From positions 1,426,001 through 1,490,000 of the forward strand of contig NZ_VLLR01000001.1 of NCBI RefSeq assembly GCF_007570935.1: a stretch of DNA of 64,000 nucleotides, read 5' to 3'. Below the pieces are notes generated by a model, which worked only from the letters and a program-made list of their open reading frames with translations, had not been told where the DNA came from and made no database searches. Both the position numbers and the translations under genes were made by a program. Of the stretch, positions 19,075 to 27,680 are shown piece after piece. Numbering within the stretch: position 1 is the first letter of the stretch; each line of letters starts with the position of its first letter. The DNA is from Lactobacillus sp. LL6. Its GTDB lineage: Bacteria; Bacillota; Bacilli; Lactobacillales; Lactobacillaceae.

Positions 19075-20746
19075 CAATACTTTCTTTAATTAAATCAGCG
19101 TATTCAGTTTGAGCTTCAGGTTTAAGATGAATCCCATCACTATAAAGTTTATCTTGATTTTTACTTGCCACAGCAGCCCAATTAATTACATGAACATTTT
19201 TATTTTCTTCAGCTAATTGAGTAATAACTTCATTAACTTGATCCTGCCATTGTAAGTGGGTACCATATGAATTTACCCAAAAAATTTGACGATTTTTACC
19301 AATTGTATTAATTAATTTTTGCCCTACTTCCTTAGTGAATGGTCCATTTGTTCCTAAAGCTAAAACAACAAGTTTATGAAGTTTATTTTCTTTTTTTAAA
19401 TTTTCAATAATGCTTTGGGTTTGAACTACTTGACGTCCTTCTTTTGAATCAATATCGATTTCATTGAACTTCTCTTTTAATTCAGGAGCCGCCCCAAGAC
19501 TCACAGAGTCACCAATTAAAGTAACTGCTTCTTTTTTTAAAGAGTATGCTTCTTTTTTCTTTTTGTCATGTTTTAGTGATTTTTGGTTATTTTCTAAACT
19601 AGCCTTTAAATTATTTTGCTGCTGAACTTCTGGTGAACGATTAACCATGTATTGCCCACAAGCTAATGCTAAAATTGCTATAACTGCTAAAGATAATAAA
19701 TATTTAAGTTTCATTTTTAAAATTAACACTCCTTGTTTAGTAACCGTCTTTAATAAAAATGCAAAAGCATTTGTTAAAATAATAATTAGTAAGCATAACA
19801 ATAAATCAATTTTGCGAGTTTTATTGTAAAAGAAAAATATAATTGGATAGTGAACTAAATAAATTTCAAAACTATAACTACCTATTAATTCCAAGATTGA
19901 ATTATTTAAAATTGGAACCTTTTTTTCACTATTTATTACAATCCATAAAAATGTTGCAATTATTACATCAATTATTAGCATTCCTCCCTGATAGATGTAT
20001 CCTTTATTTCCATCAACTAAGAAAAATGCTATTAAAATTAAAATACCCAAAAAGGAAAAAATATTTTTTTGATTCTTAATTCGAACTGCACCATTTTGCA
20101 AATATAATGCACCGAGCAAATTTCCAATCAAAAAAGAAAATAATCTTGTATCAGTTCCATAATAGACTCTTGATGGGTCACTTCCTGGCTTATACATCAC
20201 AAACATCAATGCAGCTGATAAAATAATTCCACCAACTAAAAACCAACTGCCAGCAGAAACTGACTCTTTTTCAATTAATGTTTTATGAATAAAGAAAATT
20301 AAGGGCCACAGTAAATAAAATTGCATCTGAACCGATAAATACCATAAATGTGTAAAAGGAGAGCCAGACGTCATTTTTGCAAAATAAGATTTATTTTCAA
20401 AAATTTGATACCAATTATTATATGAACCAATTGTACTCACACCTTCAGAAAAAATGTGCTGAATTCCTGTTGGCATAAAGGTAACAAAGAAAATCGTACA
20501 AACTATTAATAAAATTAACAGACTAGGGTATATTCTTTGAATTCTTTGCCAATAAAATTTACCTACATTTTGGTCTAGCTTTCTCATTGTAGTAATATAA
20601 ATTAAAAATCCACTCATAATGAAAAAGATAGACACTCCAATAAATCCACCCTTAAAAATTTCAGGATAAAGATGATAGAAGAAAATTGCAATAATTGCAA
20701 TTCCTCTTAATCCTCCGAGACCTTGAATCATCTTACTTTCTTGCAT
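19067..20746 (-). CDS. OatA-like membrane acyltransferase with SGNH domain, 559 aa
   Basis: Two-part wall-modifying acyltransferase. The N-terminal acyltransferase-3 domain (about 1-345) has about 10-11 membrane helices and starts GLGGLRGIAIIAIFFYHL, including the catalytic histidine. The extracellular C-terminal SGNH domain (about 400-559) shows GDSVSLGA, LGTNGPF and the Ser-Asp-His end DGIHL. This is the architecture of peptidoglycan O-acetyltransferase OatA and relatives that acetylate teichoic acid or exopolysaccharide. ATG at 20746 follows AAAGG. It is coupled to the LCP gene and divergent from a LytTR regulatory pair, which may control it. Confidence 0.88.
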   Translation of the reverse strand: MQESKMIQGLGGLRGIAIIAIFFYHLYPEIFKGGFIGVSIFFIMSGFLIYITTMRKLDQNVGKFYWQRIQRIYPSLLILLIVCTIFFVTFMPTGIQHIFSEGVSTIGSYNNWYQIFENKSYFAKMTSGSPFTHLWYLSVQMQFYLLWPLIFFIHKTLIEKESVSAGSWFLVGGIILSAALMFVMYKPGSDPSRVYYGTDTRLFSFLIGNLLGALYLQNGAVRIKNQKNIFSFLGILILIAFFLVDGNKGYIYQGGMLIIDVIIATFLWIVINSEKKVPILNNSILELIGSYSFEIYLVHYPIIFFFYNKTRKIDLLLCLLIIILTNAFAFLLKTVTKQGVLILKMKLKYLLSLAVIAILALACGQYMVNRSPEVQQQNNLKASLENNQKSLKHDKKKKEAYSLKKEAVTLIGDSVSLGAAPELKEKFNEIDIDSKEGRQVVQTQSIIENLKKENKLHKLVVLALGTNGPFTKEVGQKLINTIGKNRQIFWVNSYGTHLQWQDQVNEVITQLAEENKNVHVINWAAVASKNQDKLYSDGIHLKPEAQTEYADLIKESIGE

Positions 20747-20841
20747 AATTAAAACCTTTCTAAGTTGATGTTGTTACTGTAACATGTCATAATCTTAAAA
20801 AGTATTTTTTGTCATACTAGCTTTTTCAATCTCTCAAATAG

Positions 20842-20885
20842 TCATTAAGGATATTCATTTAAGACAAAAAATTGTTATTAAGGAC
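20842..20885. promoter_or_regulatory. repeated sites in the divergent promoter region (LytTR-type operator candidate)
   Basis: TCATTAAGGA (20842-20851), TCATTTAAGA (20855-20864) and TTATTAAGGA (20875-20884) are related decamers on the same strand; the last two are 20 bp apart. LytTR regulators bind pairs of direct repeats about two helical turns apart. A separate palindrome TGTTAC-T-GTAACA lies at 20772-20784 on the acyltransferase side. Confidence 0.4.
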
Positions 20886-20936
20886 AAGATAATATCTATA
20901 GGCAATAATCATTTACAATATTTTTAAGGAGAAATT

Positions 20937-21701
20937 ATGATACAAAAAATTATTATTTGCGATGATGATGAATTTACTTTAAAAATAGAACAAAATTATT
21001 TATCTACTATAATAAAAAACAAGCAACTTAATTTTGAAATCGTTGCTTGTTTAAGAAACTATAAGGAATTATCAACTTTTTTAGAAAATACCTCTGAATC
21101 ATTTATTTATTTTATGGATTTAGATTTTGGTGATAATCATTTCAATGGAGTTGATATATCTCATTATGTTAGACAATATGATGAAAATGCTAAGATAATT
21201 TTTGTTACTAGTCATTCTGAAGAAGTCTTTCAAGTTTTAAAAAGTGGTGTTGAGCCATTTGGCTTTATTGAAAAAACTATCAATCAACAAAAAATGCTAG
21301 AGGAATTTGAACATTATCTACTCTTAATTGAAAAAGCTAATGCTCAAATTAGATCCACATCAGCCTCTAAGTCAAGTAACGGATTACAAATTCCAATTGG
21401 AATTGATGAATATGTATTTTTGCCCTTTGAAAAAATCACTTATATTGAAACTGCTCTGGAAAAGGCACACCATATTTACTTTCATACAATAGATAATTCT
21501 CAATTAATTATCCGTTGGAGTTTAACTAAAGTAGCAGAAAAACTACCAGATAATTTTATACGCTGTCATCGTTCTACAATTGTAAATAAAGATTACATTG
21601 TCAACATGAATCACGGAGACTTACGCTTATCCAGTGGTGATACTATTCCTTATTCAAGAAAATATACCAAAATTTTAAAAGAGGTTCTCAATAATGCTTA
21701 A
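20937..21701 (+). CDS. LytTR-family response regulator (AgrA/PlnD-like), 254 aa
   Basis: Cytoplasmic response regulator. The receiver domain (about 1-125) has the acidic pocket ICDDDEF, the phospho-acceptor Asp in YFMDLDFGDN and the late Lys in FIEKT. The LytTR DNA-binding domain (about 145-250) shows KITYIETALEKAHHIYFHT and FIRCHRSTIVNKDYI. This class usually controls peptide quorum sensing, bacteriocin or cell-envelope genes. ATG at 20937 follows AAGGAG. It overlaps the kinase gene by 8 nt. No pheromone-precursor gene is visible next to it, so the signal is unknown. Confidence 0.92.
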   Translation: MIQKIIICDDDEFTLKIEQNYLSTIIKNKQLNFEIVACLRNYKELSTFLENTSESFIYFMDLDFGDNHFNGVDISHYVRQYDENAKIIFVTSHSEEVFQVLKSGVEPFGFIEKTINQQKMLEEFEHYLLLIEKANAQIRSTSASKSSNGLQIPIGIDEYVFLPFEKITYIETALEKAHHIYFHTIDNSQLIIRWSLTKVAEKLPDNFIRCHRSTIVNKDYIVNMNHGDLRLSSGDTIPYSRKYTKILKEVLNNA

Positions 21702-23190
21702 TAACGTTATATCTTTTCAAAGTTTATTAATTCAAGGGATCGGGCAAATTTTAACATATTACGGATACGTTATTCTTTTAATTATACTGGCACATTTAGG
21801 TGAACTTTTTAAAAGATTAAAATTGCCTTTACTTATCATTTCAAGTATAGGGGCAATTTATTTTCAATTACAATTTGGTAGCTATTTTGATATAGGAATG
21901 TCAGTTGTTTTTTCATTTACATTAACAGCAGAATTATTTTTATTAAAAATTCCTAGCTTTTCAAAATATGATTATGGTTATATTTTTCTTACATTATTAT
22001 TTCCCGATAGAATTTTTAGTTCAGCTTTATCCGTATTAGGCTATTCTTTAGTTTTTGCGGTTTTAATTTTTGTATTGCCAATGCTAATCAAATTGCATCA
22101 ACAAAAACTTAAAAATCATATGTTAGAAATTTGTTTCTCGTATATTTATCTTTCACTAACAGCTTACATATTAAAATTATGTTCAAATATTACTACTTTA
22201 CAACTCAATTTACCTTTTCGATTACTTCGCTATTTACCATTTATCTTTGAATTGATAACAAGTACAATCATAATCTGCTTAACTTATATTCTCGGCAAAC
22301 ATTTCAAAAAATTCTTATTACGTTTAAAATATGCTAATTTACAATATCCTAAAGTTAGTATTTGGAGTTATCTTTTGGTAATTTTTACAACCCTGCTTCT
22401 TTTTGGACTTAATTTTATTTCAATCATTATTACACATAATGTTGATAATATCTTGATCAGCTTTATTCCAATTTTTGGAATAATTCTTTTAACTATTGAA
22501 CTAGCTTTTATTTGCTTAGGATTATATCTTTTATATTATCGCCAGCAATTATCACAAGTTAACTCTATTATAAAAAGTGAAAATACAGAAGAAACTTTAA
22601 TGAACTTAAGAAAGGTTCGCCATGACATTAAAAATCTCTTTTTTACCATGGGAAGCTTTATCAATCAAAGTTCTGATGAAACATTAAAAGAATATTTTTG
22701 GAATGAAATTTATCCTTTTGCTGAACAAGAAATTTCTAAAAGTAAAATTATTCAAGAATTTTATCAAATTCCTGTATTACCATTAAGGTCACTTCTACAA
22801 GTTAAATCTACACAAATCATTGATCAAAAGATAAAATTTGATGTAAACATTAATATTAAACATTTTTTCTTAGGTATAGAAATAATTGATTTATCAAGAA
22901 TATTAGGAATTTTAATTGATAATGCAATTGAAGAAAGCAAACAATTAAATGATGGTGAAATAAGTTTATCAATTAAAGAAATAGATAACGAAATTTCTTA
23001 TATTATAAAAAATAAAGTGCATGTTGGATTTTCAATGGAAAATATCTTACAGCACAAAACAAGTAAAGTAGGGCATCATGGATTAGGACTTCAAATTGTA
23101 CAAGATATAGTCAATAATTATAGTAATCTTAATCTTAATACCTTCAAAAATGGTAATTATTTAATCCAAGCAATAAATATTGAAAAATAA
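21694..23190 (+). CDS. AgrC-like sensor histidine kinase (HPK10/GHKL), 498 aa
   Basis: Membrane sensor partner of the preceding regulator. Six or seven hydrophobic segments cover residues about 10-280. The phosphorylation box is LRKVRHDIKNLFFTMGSF (His near 312), followed by the GHKL ATPase with N-box GILIDNAIEESKQ and glycine box GHHGLGLQIVQDI. The absence of a classic HisKA domain is typical of the AgrC/PlnB/ComD group that senses peptides. The start overlaps the regulator stop, so the two are coupled. A terminator follows directly. Confidence 0.92.
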   Translation: MLNNVISFQSLLIQGIGQILTYYGYVILLIILAHLGELFKRLKLPLLIISSIGAIYFQLQFGSYFDIGMSVVFSFTLTAELFLLKIPSFSKYDYGYIFLTLLFPDRIFSSALSVLGYSLVFAVLIFVLPMLIKLHQQKLKNHMLEICFSYIYLSLTAYILKLCSNITTLQLNLPFRLLRYLPFIFELITSTIIICLTYILGKHFKKFLLRLKYANLQYPKVSIWSYLLVIFTTLLLFGLNFISIIITHNVDNILISFIPIFGIILLTIELAFICLGLYLLYYRQQLSQVNSIIKSENTEETLMNLRKVRHDIKNLFFTMGSFINQSSDETLKEYFWNEIYPFAEQEISKSKIIQEFYQIPVLPLRSLLQVKSTQIIDQKIKFDVNINIKHFFLGIEIIDLSRILGILIDNAIEESKQLNDGEISLSIKEIDNEISYIIKNKVHVGFSMENILQHKTSKVGHHGLGLQIVQDIVNNYSNLNLNTFKNGNYLIQAINIEK

Positions 23191-23219
23191 AAATGAAACG
23201 AATCAACGTTTCATTTTTT
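23186..23219. terminator. terminator between the sensor kinase and the SEC10-type gene
   Basis: AAATGAAACG / CGTTTCATTT with loop AATCAA and T-run on the plus strand; A-run on the other side gives two-way use for the convergent genes. Confidence 0.85.
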
Positions 23220-24280
23220 TAAACTTCAAATCCAGTATTATACTTGCTACTATTCACTACAAAACTTGGCACACTTACATAGTGCATGGAATAGACATTT
23301 CCTACTTTTGAAATACTGAAGCCATAATAATTGTAGTCCCCATCATGTTTTGAACCTTGAGTATTAAATAAATCACCTGCATGTTCCCATTCACGATAAT
23401 ATGATTTATTTTTTCGATCAAGTTCAGTTGCACCAGTATAACCAAAAATCATCTGCTTGATACCGAAATAAATATTTTTCTTCATTTCTGTCATTGTCAT
23501 CTTACCATTAAGATGAGCAAATCCAGCCATATCTTCTACGTAATTGTCATCTAAATTTAAGCCATTATTTTTATATGCACGTACAATTCCAGCTACATAA
23601 TGGTCGCCATCTTGGATACCATGTTTGTCTGCTTGATATTCAGTTGCAATATCATCTGCTAATTTCTGCGCACCTTTACTATAGATCCATGGCTTTAAAC
23701 CTAAATCTTTTCTTGCATCATTAATAAGACGTAAACTGAACTTAGTAAGCTCCTGCTTTTGGCTTGCAGTTAAGTTAGCAGGATCAACTTTAGTTTGATT
23801 ATCTTTTTTACTTTCAGCTAATTTAACTCTACTAAAGTTATTATCATTCATCCCTTTCATGGATGCCTTAATAAAACTGCTACTTGGTTTACCTTTATAT
23901 GCTTTAAGAAGAGCTGATTTAGTATAACCTTTAGGAAGTTTAATAGTAGCTTGTTTATATTGAACATTTTTAATTAAATTTGCATTTTTAGCTAAAATAT
24001 AATGAGAATTATCTCCAATTTTATAAGCTAGATACTTTTTTCCTGAAATTTTTAAATATTTTGTTGCAGTATAGGAATATTTTTTGTTAGGACTTGCATA
24101 GTACTTAGATTTTTTAGCCGTTGAAGTATATAAACGAACTTTTTTAGTTCCTTTAACTTTTAAATATTTCTTTGTTGCAGCTTGAACTGTTTGAATATTA
24201 GGATTTGTATTTTTATTAAAATTTACACATCCTACAGTCATCAGCGCACTAATAATTGCAATTGTAATTTTTTTATGCAT
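23219..24280 (-). CDS. secreted SEC10/PgrA-type surface protein with CAP-like domain, 353 aa
   Basis: Exported protein of a type common in lactobacilli and annotated with the SEC10/PgrA surface-exclusion domain. An N-terminal signal segment (about 5-18) ends in MTVGC, weakly lipobox-like, or could be cut at the VQAA sequence further on. Basic SLAP/SH3-like repeats with tyrosines follow (about 40-110), then an alpha-helical CAP-like region (about 165-350) including RLINDARKDLGLKPW. A GTG at 24289 is in frame, but GAAGG is better placed for the ATG at 24280. Function is unknown; wall association is likely from the basic repeats. Confidence 0.75.
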   Translation of the reverse strand: MHKKITIAIISALMTVGCVNFNKNTNPNIQTVQAATKKYLKVKGTKKVRLYTSTAKKSKYYASPNKKYSYTATKYLKISGKKYLAYKIGDNSHYILAKNANLIKNVQYKQATIKLPKGYTKSALLKAYKGKPSSSFIKASMKGMNDNNFSRVKLAESKKDNQTKVDPANLTASQKQELTKFSLRLINDARKDLGLKPWIYSKGAQKLADDIATEYQADKHGIQDGDHYVAGIVRAYKNNGLNLDDNYVEDMAGFAHLNGKMTMTEMKKNIYFGIKQMIFGYTGATELDRKNKSYYREWEHAGDLFNTQGSKHDGDYNYYGFSISKVGNVYSMHYVSVPSFVVNSSKYNTGFEV

Positions 24281-24314
24281 ATTTTTCACCTTCTATACTA
24301 ATAATAAAATTTTA

Positions 24315-24342
24315 TAAAAAAACGCCTTCCAATGGAAGACGT
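24315..24342 (-). terminator. terminator after apf
   Basis: ACGTCTTCC / GGAAGGCGT with a three-base loop on the minus strand, followed by seven Ts. It leaves only about 35 nt for an independent promoter of the SEC10-type gene, so that gene may depend partly on readthrough. Confidence 0.8.
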
Positions 24343-24359
24343 CTTAGATTGTAATCTTA

Positions 24360-25049
24360 TTAGTACCAACCGTTTGCTTGCCAGAAGCTTTGAGCTGCAG
24401 TCCATGAACCATAACGGGACTTAACATAGTTGTCAGCTACTCTTTCTTGGTTAGCTGCTGAATAGTCACCATTCAAGTATGAAGCTGATAATTGGTATTT
24501 ACCAATATATTGACCGTTAGTTGCTGAGTATGAACCACCTGATTCACGACTAGCAATCCAAGCCTTAGCACTAGCTTCTGAGCCAGTAGCATTTGAAGTG
24601 TAGTTTGATGATTGAGTTTGTGTTTGAGTTGCTGCAGGTGCTGAGTAAGTTTGAGTCTGTTGTGCTTGAGTAGCAGCAGGTTGCTCTACTTGTGCAGTTT
24701 GAGCAACAGTATTAGTTTCAGTATTTTGTGACTTAGTTACCTTTTTGGTTTCAGTTTCAACTTTAACCCATTGATTCTTACCTAAGTCGTACCACTTATT
24801 ACCTTGTGCGTCGTAAGCAGTCTTAATAACTTTCCATGAAGTATTAGCTGATAAAACTTGACCAGTTGCTACTGGGTTTTCGTAATTGTTGTAAACAGTA
24901 GTTGACTTGTTAGTAGTGTATACTGCTGCGTCATTTGCAACAACAGCAGCTTGTACATCATTTGAGTTCATATTATTTACTGCAACTAAACCAGTTACTG
25001 AAAGTGCAGCAGCTGCAATTGATTTACCTAAGATAGAATTGATCTTCAA
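24360..25049 (-). CDS. apf: aggregation-promoting factor Apf-like surface protein, 229 aa, TTG start
   Basis: Abundant secreted S-layer-like surface protein of lactobacilli linked to cell shape and adhesion. A signal peptide (KSIAAAALSVTGLVAV, cleavage near VQAA) precedes a short SH3-like part (about 35-95), a Gln/Thr/Ala-rich linker (about 100-160), and the conserved C-terminal lysozyme-like domain with WIASRESGGSYSATNGQYIG and a closing QSFWQANGWY. The frame is open to 25103, but AAGGAG lies 9 nt before a TTG at 25049 and no ribosome site serves the upstream ATG at 25070, so TTG is the start. The leader contains a perfect stem-loop and repeated sequence. Confidence 0.88.
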   Translation of the reverse strand: MKINSILGKSIAAAALSVTGLVAVNNMNSNDVQAAVVANDAAVYTTNKSTTVYNNYENPVATGQVLSANTSWKVIKTAYDAQGNKWYDLGKNQWVKVETETKKVTKSQNTETNTVAQTAQVEQPAATQAQQTQTYSAPAATQTQTQSSNYTSNATGSEASAKAWIASRESGGSYSATNGQYIGKYQLSASYLNGDYSAANQERVADNYVKSRYGSWTAAQSFWQANGWY

Positions 25050-25084
25050 AAAAAGTCTCTCCTTAAACATAAAAAATAAATTGA

Positions 25085-25182
25085 TGAGTGAATAATCACT
25101 CAATAAATATTTGTATCATTCAATTGACATGCTATATAATACAATGTAAAAATTTCAGAACTATAACAGAATTATCACTCAA
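25085..25182. repeat. palindrome and direct repeat in the apf upstream region
   Basis: TGAGTGA-ATAA-TCACTCA (25085-25102) is a perfect inverted repeat just before the apf coding region. Part of it, GAATAATCACTCAA (25090-25103), recurs with one change at 25169-25182. These may be mRNA-stability or regulator sites. The rest of the gap between apf and the small gene at 25489 (25183-25488) is AT-rich and I see no gene in it. Confidence 0.55.
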
Positions 25183-25488
25183 GTGTTAAGAAATTATTAC
25201 TAAATGTGTCACTTTTGTAACATTTGTAATATTTATGTCATTTTATTTTAGCTAATAAAATCAGCCTTAATCATTGATTTATAAGCATTTATTTAAGTAA
25301 AAGCACACACGTTCGCAGTATATTTGGATAACTTCAAACTGCTAATTTTGCAATATTTCTATTATCGAAAATATGTTTCCCTCTAAAAAATTAATGAAAG
25401 ATTTATACCTCAAATAAGGAATTAAATATGGAATTTTTAACTTGAAAGACTATAATATAGATAGATTTTTAAAAAGTGAGGAATAATC

Positions 25489-25602
25489 ATGACTAAATAC
25501 GTTGTAAAGTTAAATGAAGAAGATATGCAAATGATTAAGGATTGTCACTCAAAGAACCCTTCAATTATGAAGGCTATGAATGAAGCCAAAAAAGAAGACT
25601 AA
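25489..25602 (+). CDS. small acidic/basic protein, 37 aa, unknown function
   Basis: A short gene with a good ribosome site (GTGAGGA, 5-6 nt before the ATG) and its own terminator, which supports its being real. The protein starts MTKYVVKLNEEDMQMIKD, includes CHSKNPSIMKAMNEA and ends KKED. It is mostly charged, predicted helical and has no membrane segment or signal peptide. A TATAAT box at 25451-25456 lies 33 nt upstream. I do not recognise the family. A cytosolic regulator or ribosome-associated peptide cannot be distinguished. Confidence 0.6.
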   Translation: MTKYVVKLNEEDMQMIKDCHSKNPSIMKAMNEAKKED

Positions 25603-25609
25603 ACAAAAA

Positions 25610-25660
25610 GCGACTTAATTGATGCATCCATTTGGAATTATGTCAACTAAGTCGTTTTTT
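25610..25660 (+). terminator. terminator after the 37-codon gene
   Basis: GCGACTTA-TTGA pairs with TCAA-TAAGTCGT (25610-25622 and 25643-25655) and a T-run follows. The long loop is about 20 nt. Confidence 0.7.
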
Positions 25661-25687
25661 ATTACTAAGATTCTTTTATATACTTAC

Positions 25688-26167
25688 TTAAAAGTCCTGT
25701 TCTAAAGAATTTACATCTTCTAAAAAATCTGCAATCAATGTTAATTCTTGCGTGCTATATTTTTTCTTGATTTTGTCAATTACAGTTTTCCTCATTTCAC
25801 AATGCATTTCATCATGAGCTTTAGCCACCTCTAACCCGTCATCAGTTAGTTCATAATAAATGTTTTTCCTATTAGTTTCTTTTTTATGGGTAGTAATCAA
25901 CTTATATTTAAGCAAGTTTTTACTAGCACGTGTGATGGCTCCCCTTGTAACATTAATATTGCAAGATAATTCCATCCCTGTTTGAGGACCTTTTTCAAGG
26001 CTAGAGAGCATGTGCAAAGCAACAATTGATAGCTTACTAATAATTATTTTCAATTTACAATTATCTAAATGTTCACTAATCCAATTTTGTTCATGAGAAG
26101 AATGGGCATTTTGCGCATTTTCTCTCATAACTTTAATTGCTTCATAAATTCGTTGCTCTGAAGCCAT
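25688..26167 (-). CDS. MarR-family transcription regulator, 159 aa
   Basis: Winged-helix regulator: HTH at about residues 55-110 (MLSSLEKGPQTGMELSCNINVTRGAITRASKNL) and wing KKETNRKNIYYELTDDG. The MarR fold is complete and of normal length. Two cysteines (in DNCKLK and LSCNIN) could sense redox stress, but this is not shown. ATG at 26167 follows GTGAGGT. It lies 33 nt after the azoreductase stop in the same direction, so it probably regulates that operon. Confidence 0.85.
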   Translation of the reverse strand: MASEQRIYEAIKVMRENAQNAHSSHEQNWISEHLDNCKLKIIISKLSIVALHMLSSLEKGPQTGMELSCNINVTRGAITRASKNLLKYKLITTHKKETNRKNIYYELTDDGLEVAKAHDEMHCEMRKTVIDKIKKKYSTQELTLIADFLEDVNSLEQDF

Positions 26168-26200
26168 AATCTTTACCTCACTAGTTTTTTCTCTATTATA

Positions 26201-26830
26201 CTAGAATTTTGGTGCTTTTGCTTGAGCGTCTTGTAATGCTTTTTCCAAAATTTCTTGACGCTTTTCAGGATTTTCATCTGCTCCTTCAATAAAAATGTTA
26301 TCTATATCATTGATTCCATAAAAATTAAGCATCTTAGTCAAGTAGACACTTCCAAGATCCATCATTGGATTTGCATCTTCTGAATGATATTTACCACCTG
26401 CTGCTTGAATGTGCATAGCTTTTTTACCAGTTAAAAGACCTACAGCTCCTTCAGGAGTATATTTAAAAGTCTTACGTGCAATTGCCGTTAAATCAAGATA
26501 TTGCTTCATTTCTGCTGGCAAGAAGTGATTGTACATTGGATTGATGAAAATGTACTTATCAGCTGAAATAAATTCATCAAGCCATTCATCATGTTTCTTA
26601 ATAGTTTCTTTTTCTTCATCAGTCATTTCTTGACCAAACTTTTGCTTCTTCCAAGCAATCATCGTTACATCATTTAAAGCAGGAACACCTTCCTCAGTGA
26701 ACAAGTCACGAATAACCACTTCATCATTTGGATGACTCTTTTTATAATCTTCAACAAATTCTTTTCCAACTGTTAAAGATAAACTATTATCAATGTGTGG
26801 GTGTGCTTGAATTACTAAAACTTTTGTCAT
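26201..26830 (-). CDS. FMN-dependent NADH-azoreductase / NAD(P)H quinone reductase, 209 aa
   Basis: Flavodoxin-fold oxidoreductase that reduces quinones or azo compounds by two electrons. Visible family motifs are VLVIQAHPHIDNSLS at the phosphate loop of FMN, INPMYNHFLPAEMKQYLD, and AAGGKYHSEDANPMMD. Length is normal for AzoR-type enzymes. ATG at 26830 follows GAAGG. It is the first gene of a two-gene unit with a MarR regulator, a common pairing for electrophile or oxidant stress. Confidence 0.88.
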   Translation of the reverse strand: MTKVLVIQAHPHIDNSLSLTVGKEFVEDYKKSHPNDEVVIRDLFTEEGVPALNDVTMIAWKKQKFGQEMTDEEKETIKKHDEWLDEFISADKYIFINPMYNHFLPAEMKQYLDLTAIARKTFKYTPEGAVGLLTGKKAMHIQAAGGKYHSEDANPMMDLGSVYLTKMLNFYGINDIDNIFIEGADENPEKRQEILEKALQDAQAKAPKF

Positions 26831-27000
26831 AATTATTACCTTCTTTATATATTTTTTGTTTTCGCTTTTTGTTGCTTATCAACTTTATGCATATATCTTA
26901 CTTTTAGTTTTGTTGTTTGTCAACATTTTTAGCTAAAAAATTAAATTATTTAGTATCTTGCGCTTTTTCTTTTATAATGAAAGAATGGAGGTAAAATTTC

Positions 27001-27402
27001 ATGGATAAAATTATTGTACGTTTCGCTAAATTTTTACATACTTTACGAACCATTACATTAGGACTAATGGGTATATTTTTAATATTACTATTATTTAGAG
27101 AACTAATTCCTATTAGTCAGCAACTTTTTTCAATTCCGATTTCAAAAAATAATGAACAAATTTTAGATGAAATCATTGTATTCTTCTTATTCTTTGAATT
27201 TGCAGCTTTAGCAATTGCGGCCCTGAGGCACAAAGGTCATACTAGTATTGAATTCTTGATGGAATTAGGAATTACGGCTTTAGTTAGAAGTTTATTAACT
27301 GCACATAATAATGTATTAGATACTTTAGGTACTTCTATTTCCATCTTGCTGATTATTATAGCTATGGTACTTTATCATAAATTCGGTAATAATGAGCAAT
27401 GA
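27001..27402 (+). CDS. psiE: PsiE-family membrane protein, 133 aa
   Basis: Small integral membrane protein of the phosphate-starvation-inducible PsiE family. Four hydrophobic segments are visible (about 17-38, 55-75, 85-102 and 108-125), with the conserved middle part FFEFAALAIAALRHKGHTSIEFLMELGITALVRS. Start ATG at 27001 behind GGAGG. Function of the family is not known; the name records induction in E. coli. It stands alone, divergent from the azoreductase operon. Confidence 0.85.
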   Translation: MDKIIVRFAKFLHTLRTITLGLMGIFLILLLFRELIPISQQLFSIPISKNNEQILDEIIVFFLFFEFAALAIAALRHKGHTSIEFLMELGITALVRSLLTAHNNVLDTLGTSISILLIIIAMVLYHKFGNNEQ

Positions 27403-27483
27403 AAAAAACATGTTTTTATAGTAACCTATAGAATTAAAAAATCTTTTATCTTTCACCATAAATAACAAAAAGAAAATTTAGGA

Positions 27484-27645
27484 ATGTCTATTATCAGTAT
27501 AATTTTAATAATTATTTCTTTAACCTGTTTATTAATATTCAAAACTAAGAAAAACAAACTCTCTCTTACACTCGCCTTCATTTTTCTTATAATCGGTTTA
27601 TTACTACTAATCACATCCCTCATCACATTTTTCAATATGAACTAA
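27484..27645 (+). CDS. small two-helix membrane protein, 53 aa
   Basis: Reads MSIISIILIIISLTCLLIF, then a basic turn KTKKNKLS, then LAFIFLIIGLLLLITSLITFFNMN: two membrane helices with a positive loop between. The ribosome site is weak (AGAAAA, with AGG too close to the ATG). It lies between psiE and a bidirectional terminator, so it may be cotranscribed with psiE. A 60-codon frame on the opposite strand is an antisense shadow. Unknown function. Confidence 0.5.
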   Translation: MSIISIILIIISLTCLLIFKTKKNKLSLTLAFIFLIIGLLLLITSLITFFNMN

Positions 27646-27680
27646 AAAACTGCTATCCCTCACAGGACAGCAGTTTTTAC
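27645..27680. terminator. bidirectional terminator
   Basis: AAAAACTGCTATCC / GGACAGCAGTTTTT with loop CTCACA; used by the small membrane gene on one side and the decarboxylase operon on the other. Confidence 0.85.

Noticed and set aside
27453-27635. A 60-codon minus-strand frame
   Set aside because: It is antisense to a better candidate, a two-helix membrane protein on the plus strand; no ribosome site.
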